Source: Bacillota bacterium
Lineage (GTDB): Bacteria > Bacillota > Clostridia > Lachnospirales > Lachnospiraceae
Reading direction: 5' to 3'
Assembly (NCBI GenBank): GCA_023411555.1
Contig: JAEYOQ010000015.1
Location: forward strand, 1-29,644
DNA length: 29,644 bases
Shown: positions 1 to 7,475 of the stretch, piece after piece
Position numbering within the stretch: position 1 is the stretch's first letter
Layout: every line of letters starts with the position of its first letter
Position numbers and translations under genes: made by a program
Notes under the pieces: generated by a model
What the model saw: only the letters and a program-made list of their open reading frames with translations
Database searches by the model: none
What the model was told of the DNA's origin: nothing

Positions 1-135
1 AAGGGTTAGCCAGAGAAAGTGGTGCGGTTGAGGCCCTTACTTTCGAAGGGCCTTTGAGGCCCATGCCGGCAATAGCCCCTTACAGGGGCAGAGCAAACCA
101 CCAGTTCACACTGGTGGTGCTGATTGCGTTTAATA
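1..135 (+). ncRNA. Partial structured RNA or leader, 3' part only
   Basis: A GC-rich block in an otherwise AT-rich intergenic region, cut by the window edge. Three clean stem-loops follow one another: an 8-bp stem 31-38/46-53, a 5-bp stem 75-79/85-89 with loop TTACA, and an 8-bp stem 97-104/111-118 with loop TTCACA. No convincing reading frame covers it. Dense, regular hairpins with a sharp fall in GC after about 130 suggest the 3' part of a structured noncoding RNA. I cannot assign a family: T-box, SAM, TPP and cobalamin signatures are not visible. A raiA-type Clostridia RNA is one guess to test, not a claim. The strand is assumed from the downstream gene. Confidence 0.4.
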
Positions 136-152
136 AAGGTCGAATATAACAT

Positions 153-190
153 AAAAGTCCTCAGGACAAGTGAATGAAAATTTATTCTTG
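153..190 (+). repeat. Intergenic repeat family B, partial copy 1
   Basis: Positions 153-175 match positions 6591-6613 almost base for base (shared core AAAAG-CCTC then GACAAGTGAAT). The GAAT/ATTC arms form a weak hairpin. The GC-rich second half found in the other two copies is missing. It lies between the structured RNA and the livJ promoter. Confidence 0.5.
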
Positions 191-305
191 CATAATTCTT
201 TATTATAAACGAAGATGATTTTTGACATCCTATTCTATATAAGAGGAAATTGATTGCACTTTAATACAGTAATGAATAAGTTGTTTAACGTATTAAAAGA
301 TTATA

Positions 306-334
306 TTGACAAATCGTTTTTTCGAGGTTATTAT
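306..334 (+). promoter_or_regulatory. Sigma-A promoter of the liv operon
   Basis: A perfect -35 TTGACA (306-311), a 17-bp spacer and -10 TATTAT (329-334, one mismatch). Transcription would start near 341, leaving a leader of about 105 nt before the livJ start. Confidence 0.75.
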
Positions 335-445
335 ATAACCTAAGATAATGAATGTTCGCATATGAAAGACATTTGTCTTAGGAGGGCGCGAACGCAATTT
401 AATCTTTTCAGTAACTTAAGTTATACTAAACAGGAGGTCGATTTT

Positions 446-1612
446 ATGAAGAAAATGAAGAGAGTTTTAAGCCTGCTTGTAGTTATGAGTATGGCAGTAG
501 TAAGCCTTGCAGCCTGCGGCACTAAGACAGGTGGAGCATCAAAGGATGATAAATTCTATATCGGCGGTATCGGACCAGTAACCGGTGGTGCAGCAGTTTA
601 TGGAATAAACGTAAAGAATGCGGCAGAATTGGCTGTAGAGGAGATTAATAAGGCTGGTGGTATCAATGGTAAGCAGATAGAATTCAAGTTTGAAGATGAT
701 GAGCACGATGCAGAGAAATCTGTTAATGCTTACAATACCTTAAAGGACTGGGGTATGAAGATCCTGATGGGAACGGTTACATCCACTCCTAGCAAAGCGG
801 TAGCTGCTGAGACCTTTAATGATAATATGTTTGAATTAACCCCTTCCGCATCTTCTGTAGATGTTATTGCAAATGGCAATGTATTTCAGGTTTGCTTTAC
901 TGATCCTAATCAAGGTATCGCTTCTGCCCAGTACATAGGCAGTAAGGGGATTGCAACAAAGGTAGCAGTTATTTATGATAGTTCTGATGTATATTCTTCA
1001 GGGATTTATGAGAAGTTTGCACAGGAAGCAGCAAATCAGAAATTTGCTATCGTCGCAGCTGAAGCATTTACAGCAGATAGCAAGTCGGATTTCTCCGTAC
1101 AGATTCAAAAAGCAAAAGATGCTGGTGCAGAGCTTGTATTCCTGCCTATCTATTATTCAGAGGCTACTTTGATTTTAACTCAGGCTGCATCGTTAGGATA
1201 TGATCCGATCTTCTTCGGCTGTGATGGTCTTGACGGTATCCTTGGTGTAGAGAACTTTGATACATCCTTAGCAGAAGGAGTTATGCTGTTAACACCTTTC
1301 GCAGCAGATGCTACTGATGAGGCTACAGTGAAATTTGTTACAGCATATAAAGAAAAATATGGTGATACTCCTAATCAGTTCGCAGCGGACGCTTATGATG
1401 CAATTTACATCATCAAGAAAGCAATCGAAGAGGGAAAAGTAACACCGGATATGAGTATTTCTGATATGTGTGATATTCTTAAGGATACTATGACTAAGAT
1501 TACCGTTGATGGTCTTACCGGTGAGGGTATGACGTGGTCAGCTACCGGTGAAGTAAATAAAGCTCCGAGAGCGGTTATCATTGAGAACGGTTCGTATGTT
1601 TCAGCAGAATAG
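446..1612 (+). CDS. livJ: Branched-chain amino acid ABC transporter substrate-binding lipoprotein
   Basis: Extracytoplasmic solute-binding protein that captures Leu/Ile/Val-type ligands and delivers them to the LivHM permease. An in-frame ATG exists at 362, but the ATG at 446 has an AGGAGG 7 nt upstream and begins a clean lipoprotein signal: basic MKKMKR, hydrophobic residues about 7-22, lipobox L-A-A-C with Cys24 as lipidation site. The mature part has the periplasmic binding protein type I fold of LivJ/LivK, with a GPVTG motif near the start and a PSASS ligand-loop motif. Length 388 aa is normal. It is first in the operon, behind a strong promoter, and separated from livH by a terminator-like hairpin, which would fit higher expression of the binding protein. 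The exact ligand cannot be read from sequence; other amino acids or short amides are possible. Confidence 0.93.
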   Translation: MKKMKRVLSLLVVMSMAVVSLAACGTKTGGASKDDKFYIGGIGPVTGGAAVYGINVKNAAELAVEEINKAGGINGKQIEFKFEDDEHDAEKSVNAYNTLKDWGMKILMGTVTSTPSKAVAAETFNDNMFELTPSASSVDVIANGNVFQVCFTDPNQGIASAQYIGSKGIATKVAVIYDSSDVYSSGIYEKFAQEAANQKFAIVAAEAFTADSKSDFSVQIQKAKDAGAELVFLPIYYSEATLILTQAASLGYDPIFFGCDGLDGILGVENFDTSLAEGVMLLTPFAADATDEATVKFVTAYKEKYGDTPNQFAADAYDAIYIIKKAIEEGKVTPDMSISDMCDILKDTMTKITVDGLTGEGMTWSATGEVNKAPRAVIIENGSYVSAE

Positions 1613-1684
1613 CAATAGAAGCTATAAAGTTGACTCTATGTTAATTTTCTGAGCCTAAGAGGGTATAATGTAAGTGTAATAACA

Positions 1685-1722
1685 GATACAGAGGGATGAA
1701 CCTAGTCCCTCTGTATCTTTCA
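1685..1722 (+). terminator. Hairpin terminator/attenuator between livJ and livH
   Basis: A perfect 12-bp stem (1685-1696 with 1706-1717) with a 9-nt loop, followed by TTTCATT. It stands 72 nt after livJ inside the 286-nt livJ-livH gap. Partial termination here would make livJ mRNA more abundant than the permease/ATPase mRNA. I see no strong separate promoter for livH. Confidence 0.7.
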
Positions 1723-1898
1723 TTCATGACAAGAGAAAGTCAATGAAGTATATGTTCTATCGTTCGGGACTACCTGATATATGGGGTGGAGGGTAATAGC
1801 ACTTACAGTTGTAAAAGCCTATACTCTGTGGTAAGATAGTATGGAATTTGTAACAAATGAACTAAATTTAGTGCATAAACATGCAGACGGGGGTATTT

Positions 1899-2780
1899 AT
1901 GAGCTTTATCTCGTATTTAATCAAAGGAATTAGCCTTGGTAGTGTATATTCAATTATAGCACTAGGTTACACCATGGTATATGGCATCGCTAAGATGCTG
2001 AATTTTGCTCACGGTGATGTCATAATGATCGGTGGGTATGTGATATTCACAATTATGAGTACTGTGGGATTAAACCCCATTGTAGCGGTTTTAATTTCGA
2101 TTATTTTCTGTACTCTATTGGGTGTATCAATAGAGCGCATTGCATATAAACCTCTTCGAGGTGCTCCTTCTTTGGCAGTTTTGATTACTGCTATTGGAGT
2201 TAGCTATCTTTTACAAAACGTTGCATTATTAATTTTTGGTGCTGATACAAAGTCTTTTACCTCAGTAATAAATATCCCAGCACTAAAGCTGGCGGGTGGT
2301 GATTTGACAATTTCCGGTGAGACGCTGGTGACCATTCCTCTGTGTTTGATTATCATGATATTTTTAACCATTTTCGTAAAGAAATCCAAGACTGGTCGAA
2401 GCATGCTCGCTGTATCAGAAGATAAGGCAGCAGCTGTACTTATGGGTGTCAATGTCAATAAGACAATTGCGATCACCTTTGCCATCGGTTCCGCGTTAGC
2501 AGCAGTAGCAAGTATGCTGATGTTTTCTTCCTATCCCAGCTTAACCACTACCTCTGGCTCCATGCCTGGTATCAAAGCATTCGTTGCTGCGGTATTTGGC
2601 GGAATAGGTTCTATTCCCGGAGCGATGATTGGCGGCGTTATGCTCGGCATTATTGAAATTCTCAGCCGTGCTTACATCTCTTCCCAGCTGGCAGACGCAA
2701 TTGTATTCCTGATATTAATTGTAGTTCTTCTTGTGAAGCCAACCGGTATTCTTGGCAAGAAGCTGCAAGAGAAAGTGTAG
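1899..2780 (+). CDS. livH: Branched-chain amino acid ABC transporter permease LivH
   Basis: One of the two membrane subunits forming the translocation channel for branched-chain amino acids. The frame is open from an ATG at 1881, but the ATG at 1899 has a GGGGG ribosome site 5-6 nt upstream and starts the usual MSFISYLIKG, so 293 aa is preferred. It is very hydrophobic, with about eight membrane segments. The early GSVYSIIALGYTMVYGI segment, the NFAHGD motif and the C-terminal AFVAAVFGGIGSIPGAM loop are typical of LivH, the last being the region that meets the ATPase. livM follows after only a few bases, so the two are translated together. Confidence 0.93.
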   Translation: MSFISYLIKGISLGSVYSIIALGYTMVYGIAKMLNFAHGDVIMIGGYVIFTIMSTVGLNPIVAVLISIIFCTLLGVSIERIAYKPLRGAPSLAVLITAIGVSYLLQNVALLIFGADTKSFTSVINIPALKLAGGDLTISGETLVTIPLCLIIMIFLTIFVKKSKTGRSMLAVSEDKAAAVLMGVNVNKTIAITFAIGSALAAVASMLMFSSYPSLTTTSGSMPGIKAFVAAVFGGIGSIPGAMIGGVMLGIIEILSRAYISSQLADAIVFLILIVVLLVKPTGILGKKLQEKV

Positions 2781-2789
2781 GTGGACATT

Positions 2790-3881
2790 ATGACAAAAGT
2801 GAAAGCAACTAATCAAATAAATAAATCCACTCGCAGTAATCTAGTCACAATTGGTATTATTCTTATCATTGCGATCCTTTGCCAGCTTCTTATTTCAGCC
2901 GGAGCTTTGTCCAACCTGATGAAGGGTCTTTTGGTGCCGTTATGTTATTATTCTATTCTGGCTATATCCTTGAACCTGACTGTTGGTATTTTAGGGGAGC
3001 TTAGTCTTGGGCATGCCGGCTTTATGTGTATCGGTGCATTTACTAGTGCGTTTTTCTCAAGATGTACAGAGGATACAATTACCAATACGTTTATTCGCTT
3101 CACTCTGGCAATATTAATTGGGGCTGTATTCGCCGGTATATTCGGTATTCTGATTGGCTTTGTCGTACTGCGTCTACGTGGTGATTATCTGGCCATCGTT
3201 ACTCTTGCTTTTGGTGAGATCGTGAAGAATGTTATCAACGTATTATATATTGGTATCGATCAGAATGGCTTCCACTTCTCTATGAAAGATTCAATTTCCT
3301 TGGGCCTTGCAGAGGGCGGAGATATCATTCTGAATGGAGCCAAGGGAATCAGCGGAACACCCAAAAACACAACCTTTGGTATTGCTGTATTATTACTTAT
3401 TGTATCCTATTTGATTATCAGTAATCTCATAAATTCGCGTTCGGGCCGTGCAATCCAGGCGATTCGTGATAACAGAATTGCAGCAGAATCCGTAGGTATT
3501 GATATAACCAGATTTAAAATCGTTGCATTTTCTTTATCAGCAGCAATGGCTGGTGTTGCCGGAGTACTTTATTCTCATAATATATCCAGTTTGGTAGCTG
3601 CGCCTAAGAATTTTGGCTATAACATGTCCATCATGATACTGGTTTTCGTAGTTCTAGGAGGTATGGGAAATATCAGCGGTTCTATCATCGCTGCCGTTAT
3701 TTTAACCCTTCTTCCGGAATACCTTCGTTTTATGCAGGATTATCGTATGCTGATTTATGCTGTTGTATTAATCGTCCTGATGATCTTCAACTGGAATCCG
3801 GCATGTATTGCATGGCGTAAAAATCATTCGGTTAAGGATGTCTTATTGTCCCTCGTCAAGAAAAACAGGAAGGAGGCATAG
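2790..3881 (+). CDS. livM: Branched-chain amino acid ABC transporter permease LivM
   Basis: Second membrane subunit of the importer, partner of LivH. A GTG at 2781 is possible, but the ATG at 2790 has AGGTGG just upstream (overlapping the livH stop) and gives 363 aa. A basic N-terminal stretch is followed by about nine to ten hydrophobic segments. LivM hallmarks are visible: SLGHAGFMCIGAF early, the GDYLAIVTLAFGEI motif in the middle and a VLGGMGNISGSI coupling-loop motif near the C terminus. The stop lies 3 nt before the livG start. Confidence 0.93.
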   Translation: MTKVKATNQINKSTRSNLVTIGIILIIAILCQLLISAGALSNLMKGLLVPLCYYSILAISLNLTVGILGELSLGHAGFMCIGAFTSAFFSRCTEDTITNTFIRFTLAILIGAVFAGIFGILIGFVVLRLRGDYLAIVTLAFGEIVKNVINVLYIGIDQNGFHFSMKDSISLGLAEGGDIILNGAKGISGTPKNTTFGIAVLLLIVSYLIISNLINSRSGRAIQAIRDNRIAAESVGIDITRFKIVAFSLSAAMAGVAGVLYSHNISSLVAAPKNFGYNMSIMILVFVVLGGMGNISGSIIAAVILTLLPEYLRFMQDYRMLIYAVVLIVLMIFNWNPACIAWRKNHSVKDVLLSLVKKNRKEA

Positions 3882-3884
3882 GCT

Positions 3885-4643
3885 ATGGCGATGCTATCTG
3901 TGAAAAATTTAGGCATTTCCTTTGGAGGATTACGAGCCGTCGACTCCTTTAATATTACAATCGAAAAGGGAGAGCTATACGGCTTAATTGGACCAAATGG
4001 TGCCGGTAAAACAACTGCCTTCAATCTTCTGACTGGTGTATACAAGCCTGATACAGGAGTTATTACCTTGGATGGGGTTAACATCACTGGGTTGAATACA
4101 ATCGAAATTAATAAAGCGGGGATCGCACGAACCTTTCAGAATATCCGCTTATTTAAGAATATGTCTGTGTTGGATAATGTCAAGATCGGTCTGCACAATA
4201 CCTACAGATATTCCACGGCAGCCGGTATTTTAAGGCTTCCCTCTTATTTTAAGACGGAGAAAAAGATGAATGAAGAAGCTCTCGAGATACTCCGTGTATT
4301 TGATCTGGATAAGGAAGCATACCTTCTCTCGGCTAATCTACCTTATGGTAAGCAAAGAAAATTAGAGATTGCAAGAGCCTTGGCGACAAATCCTAAGATG
4401 CTGTTGTTAGATGAGCCTGCAGCCGGTATGAATCCTTCCGAAACGGAAGAATTAATGAATACGATCACTCTGATCCGTAAGAAATATGATGTTACTATTC
4501 TGTTGATTGAGCATGATATGAAGCTTGTAGCTGGTATTTGCGAGAAAATATTTGTACTGAATTTCGGAATGGAGCTGGCTAACGGACTTCCACAGGATGT
4601 ACTAAATAATCCGGAAGTAATTAAAGCATATCTAGGAGAATAG
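3885..4643 (+). CDS. livG: Branched-chain amino acid ABC transporter ATPase LivG
   Basis: Cytoplasmic ATPase that powers the LivHM channel, acting as a heterodimer with LivF. Seen in the 252 aa: Walker A GPNGAGKT at residues 36-43, Q-loop TFQNIRLF with Gln85, an ABC signature in the LivG variant form LPYGKQRKLE near 152-161, Walker B MLLLDEP near 171-177 and an IEHDM switch histidine near 208. The start ATG at 3885 has AGGAGG 8 nt upstream; another ATG two codons later is possible. LSYGQQ-like rather than LSGGQ signatures are normal for this subfamily. It lies 15 bp before livF. Confidence 0.94.
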   Translation: MAMLSVKNLGISFGGLRAVDSFNITIEKGELYGLIGPNGAGKTTAFNLLTGVYKPDTGVITLDGVNITGLNTIEINKAGIARTFQNIRLFKNMSVLDNVKIGLHNTYRYSTAAGILRLPSYFKTEKKMNEEALEILRVFDLDKEAYLLSANLPYGKQRKLEIARALATNPKMLLLDEPAAGMNPSETEELMNTITLIRKKYDVTILLIEHDMKLVAGICEKIFVLNFGMELANGLPQDVLNNPEVIKAYLGE

Positions 4644-4658
4644 TGGAGGAAGAGAACG

Positions 4659-5363
4659 ATGCTGGAAGTAAAAAATCTACAGGTATATTATGGTGTGATT
4701 CAAGCGATTAAGGATGTCTCTTTCACGGTAAATGAGGGAGAGGTTATCGCTTTAATCGGTGCTAATGGTGCAGGGAAAACTACTATTCTTCATACAATTA
4801 CCGGACTGATCAGTGCGAAAAGCGGTGAAGTATTATATGAGGGTACCGATCTTCAGAAGATACCGGCACATAAGATTGTTTCCCTGGGGATTGCTCATGT
4901 ACCGGAGGGAAGACATGTATTTGCTCAGCTTTCCGTATACGAGAATCTACTGATGGGTGCCTTCACACGGAAGGATAAAGCAGAGATCGAAGAGTCGATT
5001 CAGAGTATATATCAACGTTTCCCCAGGTTGAAGGAACGTAAGAATCAGATGGCAGGAACCTTAAGTGGTGGTGAGCAGCAGATGCTTGCCATGGGTCGGG
5101 CTCTGATGTCAAAGCCAAAGATTGTACTTATGGATGAGCCTTCTATGGGCTTGTCTCCTATCTTAGTTGGTGAAATATTTGATATTATCAAAAGCATTAG
5201 TAAGAGCGGAACTACGGTTCTTTTGGTGGAGCAAAATGCAAAGAAGGCATTATCAATTGCAGATCGTGCTTATGTTCTTGAGACCGGTAGGATCGTATTA
5301 ACGGATGATGCGAAGAAGCTTATGGATAATGAGCAAGTGAAGAAGGCTTACCTGGGTGAATAA
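4659..5363 (+). CDS. livF: Branched-chain amino acid ABC transporter ATPase LivF
   Basis: Second ATPase of the importer and last gene of the operon. The 234-aa protein has Walker A GANGAGKT at residues 34-41, the LivF-type HVPEGRHVFAQLSVYENL stretch, a canonical LSGGEQQ signature near 136 and Walker B IVLMDEP near 155. A GGAGGA ribosome site lies 8 nt before the ATG. Length and motifs are normal. Its stop is followed within 10 nt by repeat family A copy 1, whose leading 11-bp hairpin may mark the mRNA 3' end although it has no clear U-tract. Confidence 0.94.
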   Translation: MLEVKNLQVYYGVIQAIKDVSFTVNEGEVIALIGANGAGKTTILHTITGLISAKSGEVLYEGTDLQKIPAHKIVSLGIAHVPEGRHVFAQLSVYENLLMGAFTRKDKAEIEESIQSIYQRFPRLKERKNQMAGTLSGGEQQMLAMGRALMSKPKIVLMDEPSMGLSPILVGEIFDIIKSISKSGTTVLLVEQNAKKALSIADRAYVLETGRIVLTDDAKKLMDNEQVKKAYLGE

Positions 5364-5370
5364 TGTGAAT

Positions 5371-5525
5371 AGTGTGAAAATACAAAGCGATTTTCACACT
5401 AAGAAGTTTTCCCATTGGAGCAAACTCCTTGTTCTTCCGAGCATATGAAGATGATTTGTGCCTGCGTCATCAGAGTGTGAACCGTCTCGTATGCGAGCCG
5501 TTACACACTTGGCACAAACTATTTT
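5371..5525 (+). repeat. Intergenic repeat family A, copy 1
   Basis: The element opens with an 11-bp perfect hairpin (5371-5381 with 5390-5400, loop ACAAAGCG). A core around 5401-5440 contains TTGGAGCAAACTCCTTGTTC. It ends with an imperfect long hairpin (about 5475-5510) whose top is CTCG-TATG-CGAG, then GGCACAAACTA. The same parts, in the same order, recur at 6217-6506 beyond the kinase gene. No ORF or transposase is inside. It looks like a non-autonomous structured intergenic repeat. Confidence 0.75.
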
Positions 5526-5594
5526 TCTTTCCAATAAGCTGTATTGGTGATAGAATTGAATTGACAGTATACATTGAAGTAGGAGGTAAAACAT

Positions 5595-6215
5595 ATGGAT
5601 AAGTATGTTATTACAATAGCCAGAGGATATGGTAGTGGTGGCCGTACCATTGGTAAGATGCTGTCAGAAGAATTGGGTATCCCTTACTATGATAGGGATT
5701 TATTACGCCTTGCTTCCGATGACAGCGGTATCAATGAACAACTCTTTGCCAAAGCAGATGAGAAAGTGAAGAAGAGTCTGTTATTTCGAATTGCAAAGAA
5801 GACATACAGGGGGGAATTGATACCTCCGGATAATGATGACTTTGTATCCAATGATAATTTATTTAATTATCAAGCTAAGATTATTAAGGAGCTTGCCGAT
5901 ACCGAGTCATGTATCATCATCGGTCGTTGCGCTGATTTTATTCTAAAGGATCATCCCAATGTAGTACGATTATTCGTTCACGCACCTTTACAGGATTGTA
6001 TTAATACCTTAGTGGATATGACAGGTAAATCTGAGAAGGAAGTAGAAAAGCAGATACTAGAAATCGATAAGCACCGGGCAGATTACTATAAGTATTATAC
6101 CGGAAGAGAATGGGAGAATGCAAAGCACTACGATCTATGTCTGAACAGTAGTAAGCTTGGTTTTAATAAATGTGTAGAGATAGTAAAGTCCTATCTTGAA
6201 ATTAGATTCCGATAA
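5595..6215 (+). CDS. Cytidylate kinase-like family protein
   Basis: A 206-aa nucleotide-kinase-fold protein of the cytidylate kinase-like family common in Clostridia. The N terminus has a relaxed P-loop, ITIARGYGSGGRTIG at residues 7-20, followed by the YYDRDLL motif typical of the family; IIIGRCADFIL in the middle resembles a substrate-binding segment. AGGAGG lies 8 nt before the ATG. Members are annotated as CMP-kinase-like but their substrate is often unproven, so a CMP/dCMP phosphorylation role is family knowledge only. It stands alone, bracketed on both sides by copies of repeat family A, and a terminator lies about 300 nt downstream. Confidence 0.85.
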   Translation: MDKYVITIARGYGSGGRTIGKMLSEELGIPYYDRDLLRLASDDSGINEQLFAKADEKVKKSLLFRIAKKTYRGELIPPDNDDFVSNDNLFNYQAKIIKELADTESCIIIGRCADFILKDHPNVVRLFVHAPLQDCINTLVDMTGKSEKEVEKQILEIDKHRADYYKYYTGREWENAKHYDLCLNSSKLGFNKCVEIVKSYLEIRFR

Positions 6216-6216
6216 C

Positions 6217-6506
6217 AGTGTGAAAATACAAAGCGATTTTCACACTTAGAAGTTTGCCCATTGGAGCAAACTCCTTGTTCTTCCGGATATCGATATGGCA
6301 CGAACTGACAAAGAACTGCGAAGTTTGCCTATTGGAGCAAACTCCTTGTTCTTCCGGATATAGGTATGGCACGAACTGACAAAGAACTGCGAGGTCTGGT
6401 AATTGGAGAAAGCTTCTTATTCATCCGATTATAGAGCTGGAGGGAGCCTGCGTCACCAGAGTGGATCGTCTCGTCTGTGAGACGTTACACACTCGGCACA
6501 AACTAA
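6217..6506 (+). repeat. Intergenic repeat family A, copy 2 (expanded)
   Basis: Begins 2 nt after the kinase stop with the same 11-bp hairpin as copy 1 (6217-6227 with 6236-6246, identical loop). The core is expanded to three tandem units, and the element ends in GCCTGCGTCACCAGAGTG, a 6-bp hairpin CGTCTC/GAGACG and GGCACAAACTA, as in copy 1. The terminal stem differs in sequence between copies but still pairs, which hints at selection on structure. Confidence 0.75.
6249..6461 (+). repeat. 71-bp tandem repeat, about 3 units, inside family A copy 2
   Basis: Units start at 6249, 6320 and 6391, each 71 bp. The first two are nearly identical; the third is degenerate and merges into the terminal hairpin. 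Each good unit can form GTTTGC/GCAAAC around CCATTGGA and a longer-range GTTCTT/AAGAAC pair. There are no unique spacers, so this is not a CRISPR array. Confidence 0.85.
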
Positions 6507-6520
6507 TACAAGGGTTAGAG

Positions 6521-6562
6521 AAATAGATGTGCTACTTTAATAAGTGGACCATCTATTTTTTA
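6521..6562 (+). terminator. Intrinsic terminator after the kinase/repeat region
   Basis: A 9-bp stem (6521-6529 with 6550-6558), extended inside by CTACTT/AAGTGG, followed by a T-rich run to about 6562. It would end a transcript from the kinase gene through repeat family A copy 2. Confidence 0.7.
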
Positions 6563-6590
6563 TGCTATAGGAAAGTTCGCCTATAATATA

Positions 6591-6722
6591 AAAAGCCCTC
6601 CTGACAAGTGAATTTTATTCACTTTGGGTACGAAGTTCAGATTGGGATGACACACTCGCGCGTATAGAACTTATCTGCCTGCGGCATAATGCGCTCGGCG
6701 CGAGAGTTTCGCAAGCGAAACT
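6591..6722 (+). repeat. Intergenic repeat family B, copy 2
   Basis: Starts AAAAGCCCTCCTGACAAGTG. Contains three hairpins: AAGTGAAT/ATTCACTT around 6606-6624, a 7-bp CTCGCGC/GCGCGAG stem closing 6655-6704, and an 8-bp AGTTTCGC/GCGAAACT stem at 6705-6722. The GC-rich second half aligns with 19702-19792 (shared CGCG, ATAG-A, TTAT, GCTC-GCGC and a closing hairpin with AA loop). The rest of the 6216-6873 gap holds family A copy 2, a terminator and the promoter of the next gene. Confidence 0.65.
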
Positions 6723-6820
6723 TCTTCTTGTAGAGAACATTCTTAACGTTCACCATGCTCGGAAGGCCTGTAATTAGTTGCTCTTGTATTGGTAGGTGTT
6801 TCCTTTTTTTGAAATAGATA

Positions 6821-6829
6821 TGATATAAT
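6821..6829 (+). promoter_or_regulatory. Extended -10 promoter of the GNAT gene
   Basis: TGATATAAT is an extended -10 (TGn then perfect TATAAT at 6824-6829), 45 nt before the start codon. The -35 region at the right distance is poor, which extended -10 promoters tolerate. Confidence 0.55.
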
Positions 6830-6873
6830 AGAGTTATCTAGATAACAGAGGAAAGGAAGGGGAATATATCGAA

Positions 6874-7320
6874 ATGAGTGTTGTAAAAATAAAGGATAGC
6901 GATAAAATCAAATATATGGAATTACTACTTATTGCAGATGAGCAGGTAAGTATGATAGAAAAATATTTGTATCGTGGTGAGATGTTCGCTTTGTGTGATG
7001 ATGATCTAAAAACTCTTTGCGTTGTTACACAAGAACAACCAGGAGTTTATGAAATAAAGAATATTGTTACGATTCCCGAAGAACAAGGCAAAGGATATGG
7101 ACAATATCTAATCTCCTATATCGCTGATTATTATAAGGAATCTGGTAATGAGTTATATGTTGGAACAGGCGATAGCCCTGCAATACTTAATTTTTACGAG
7201 AAGTGTGGATTTGTAAGATCTCATGTTGTTAAGAACTTTTTTATCGATAATTACGACCACCCTATGTATGAGGATGGCCAACAGCTAGTGGATATGATTT
7301 ACCTGAAACGATATCTGTAA
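6874..7320 (+). CDS. GNAT-family N-acetyltransferase
   Basis: A 148-aa protein with the GNAT acetyl-CoA fold. The key sign is motif A, VTIPEEQGKGYGQYLISYI around residues 66-84, matching the Q/R-x-x-G-x-G/A pyrophosphate loop, followed by an ILNFYEKCGFV motif B-like segment near 107-117. It would transfer an acetyl group from acetyl-CoA to an amine; the substrate is not predictable. The start at 6874 has a purine-rich AAGGAAGGGG about 10-12 nt upstream and its own extended -10 promoter, so it is probably a single-gene unit. Length is normal for the family. Confidence 0.88.
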   Translation: MSVVKIKDSDKIKYMELLLIADEQVSMIEKYLYRGEMFALCDDDLKTLCVVTQEQPGVYEIKNIVTIPEEQGKGYGQYLISYIADYYKESGNELYVGTGDSPAILNFYEKCGFVRSHVVKNFFIDNYDHPMYEDGQQLVDMIYLKRYL

Positions 7321-7475
7321 AATCACCGTAATCGGGCCTTTAGGTGACGTTCTTTAACTATATATCAATAACTTTTTGGACTGTATAATTATAACAGGGG
7401 TATTGATAATCATACAAGAGTATGTTATACTTTAGGGCAAAATTTGAAATGGCAGTGCCGGAAAAGAGGTTCGCA

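Noticed and set aside
1630..1669. TTGACT and TATAAT as a livH promoter
   Set aside because: The hexamers are 28 bp apart; the -35 at the correct distance (TTAATT) is poor, and the transcript would enter the terminator hairpin at once.
5394..5594. 66-codon minus-strand frame in the livF-kinase gap
   Set aside because: It lies almost wholly in repeat family A and starts at the kinase start codon; no coding features.
6249..6461. Regular repeats that might be a CRISPR array
   Set aside because: Units are contiguous 71-bp copies with no unique spacers, only about three in number, and no cas genes are present.
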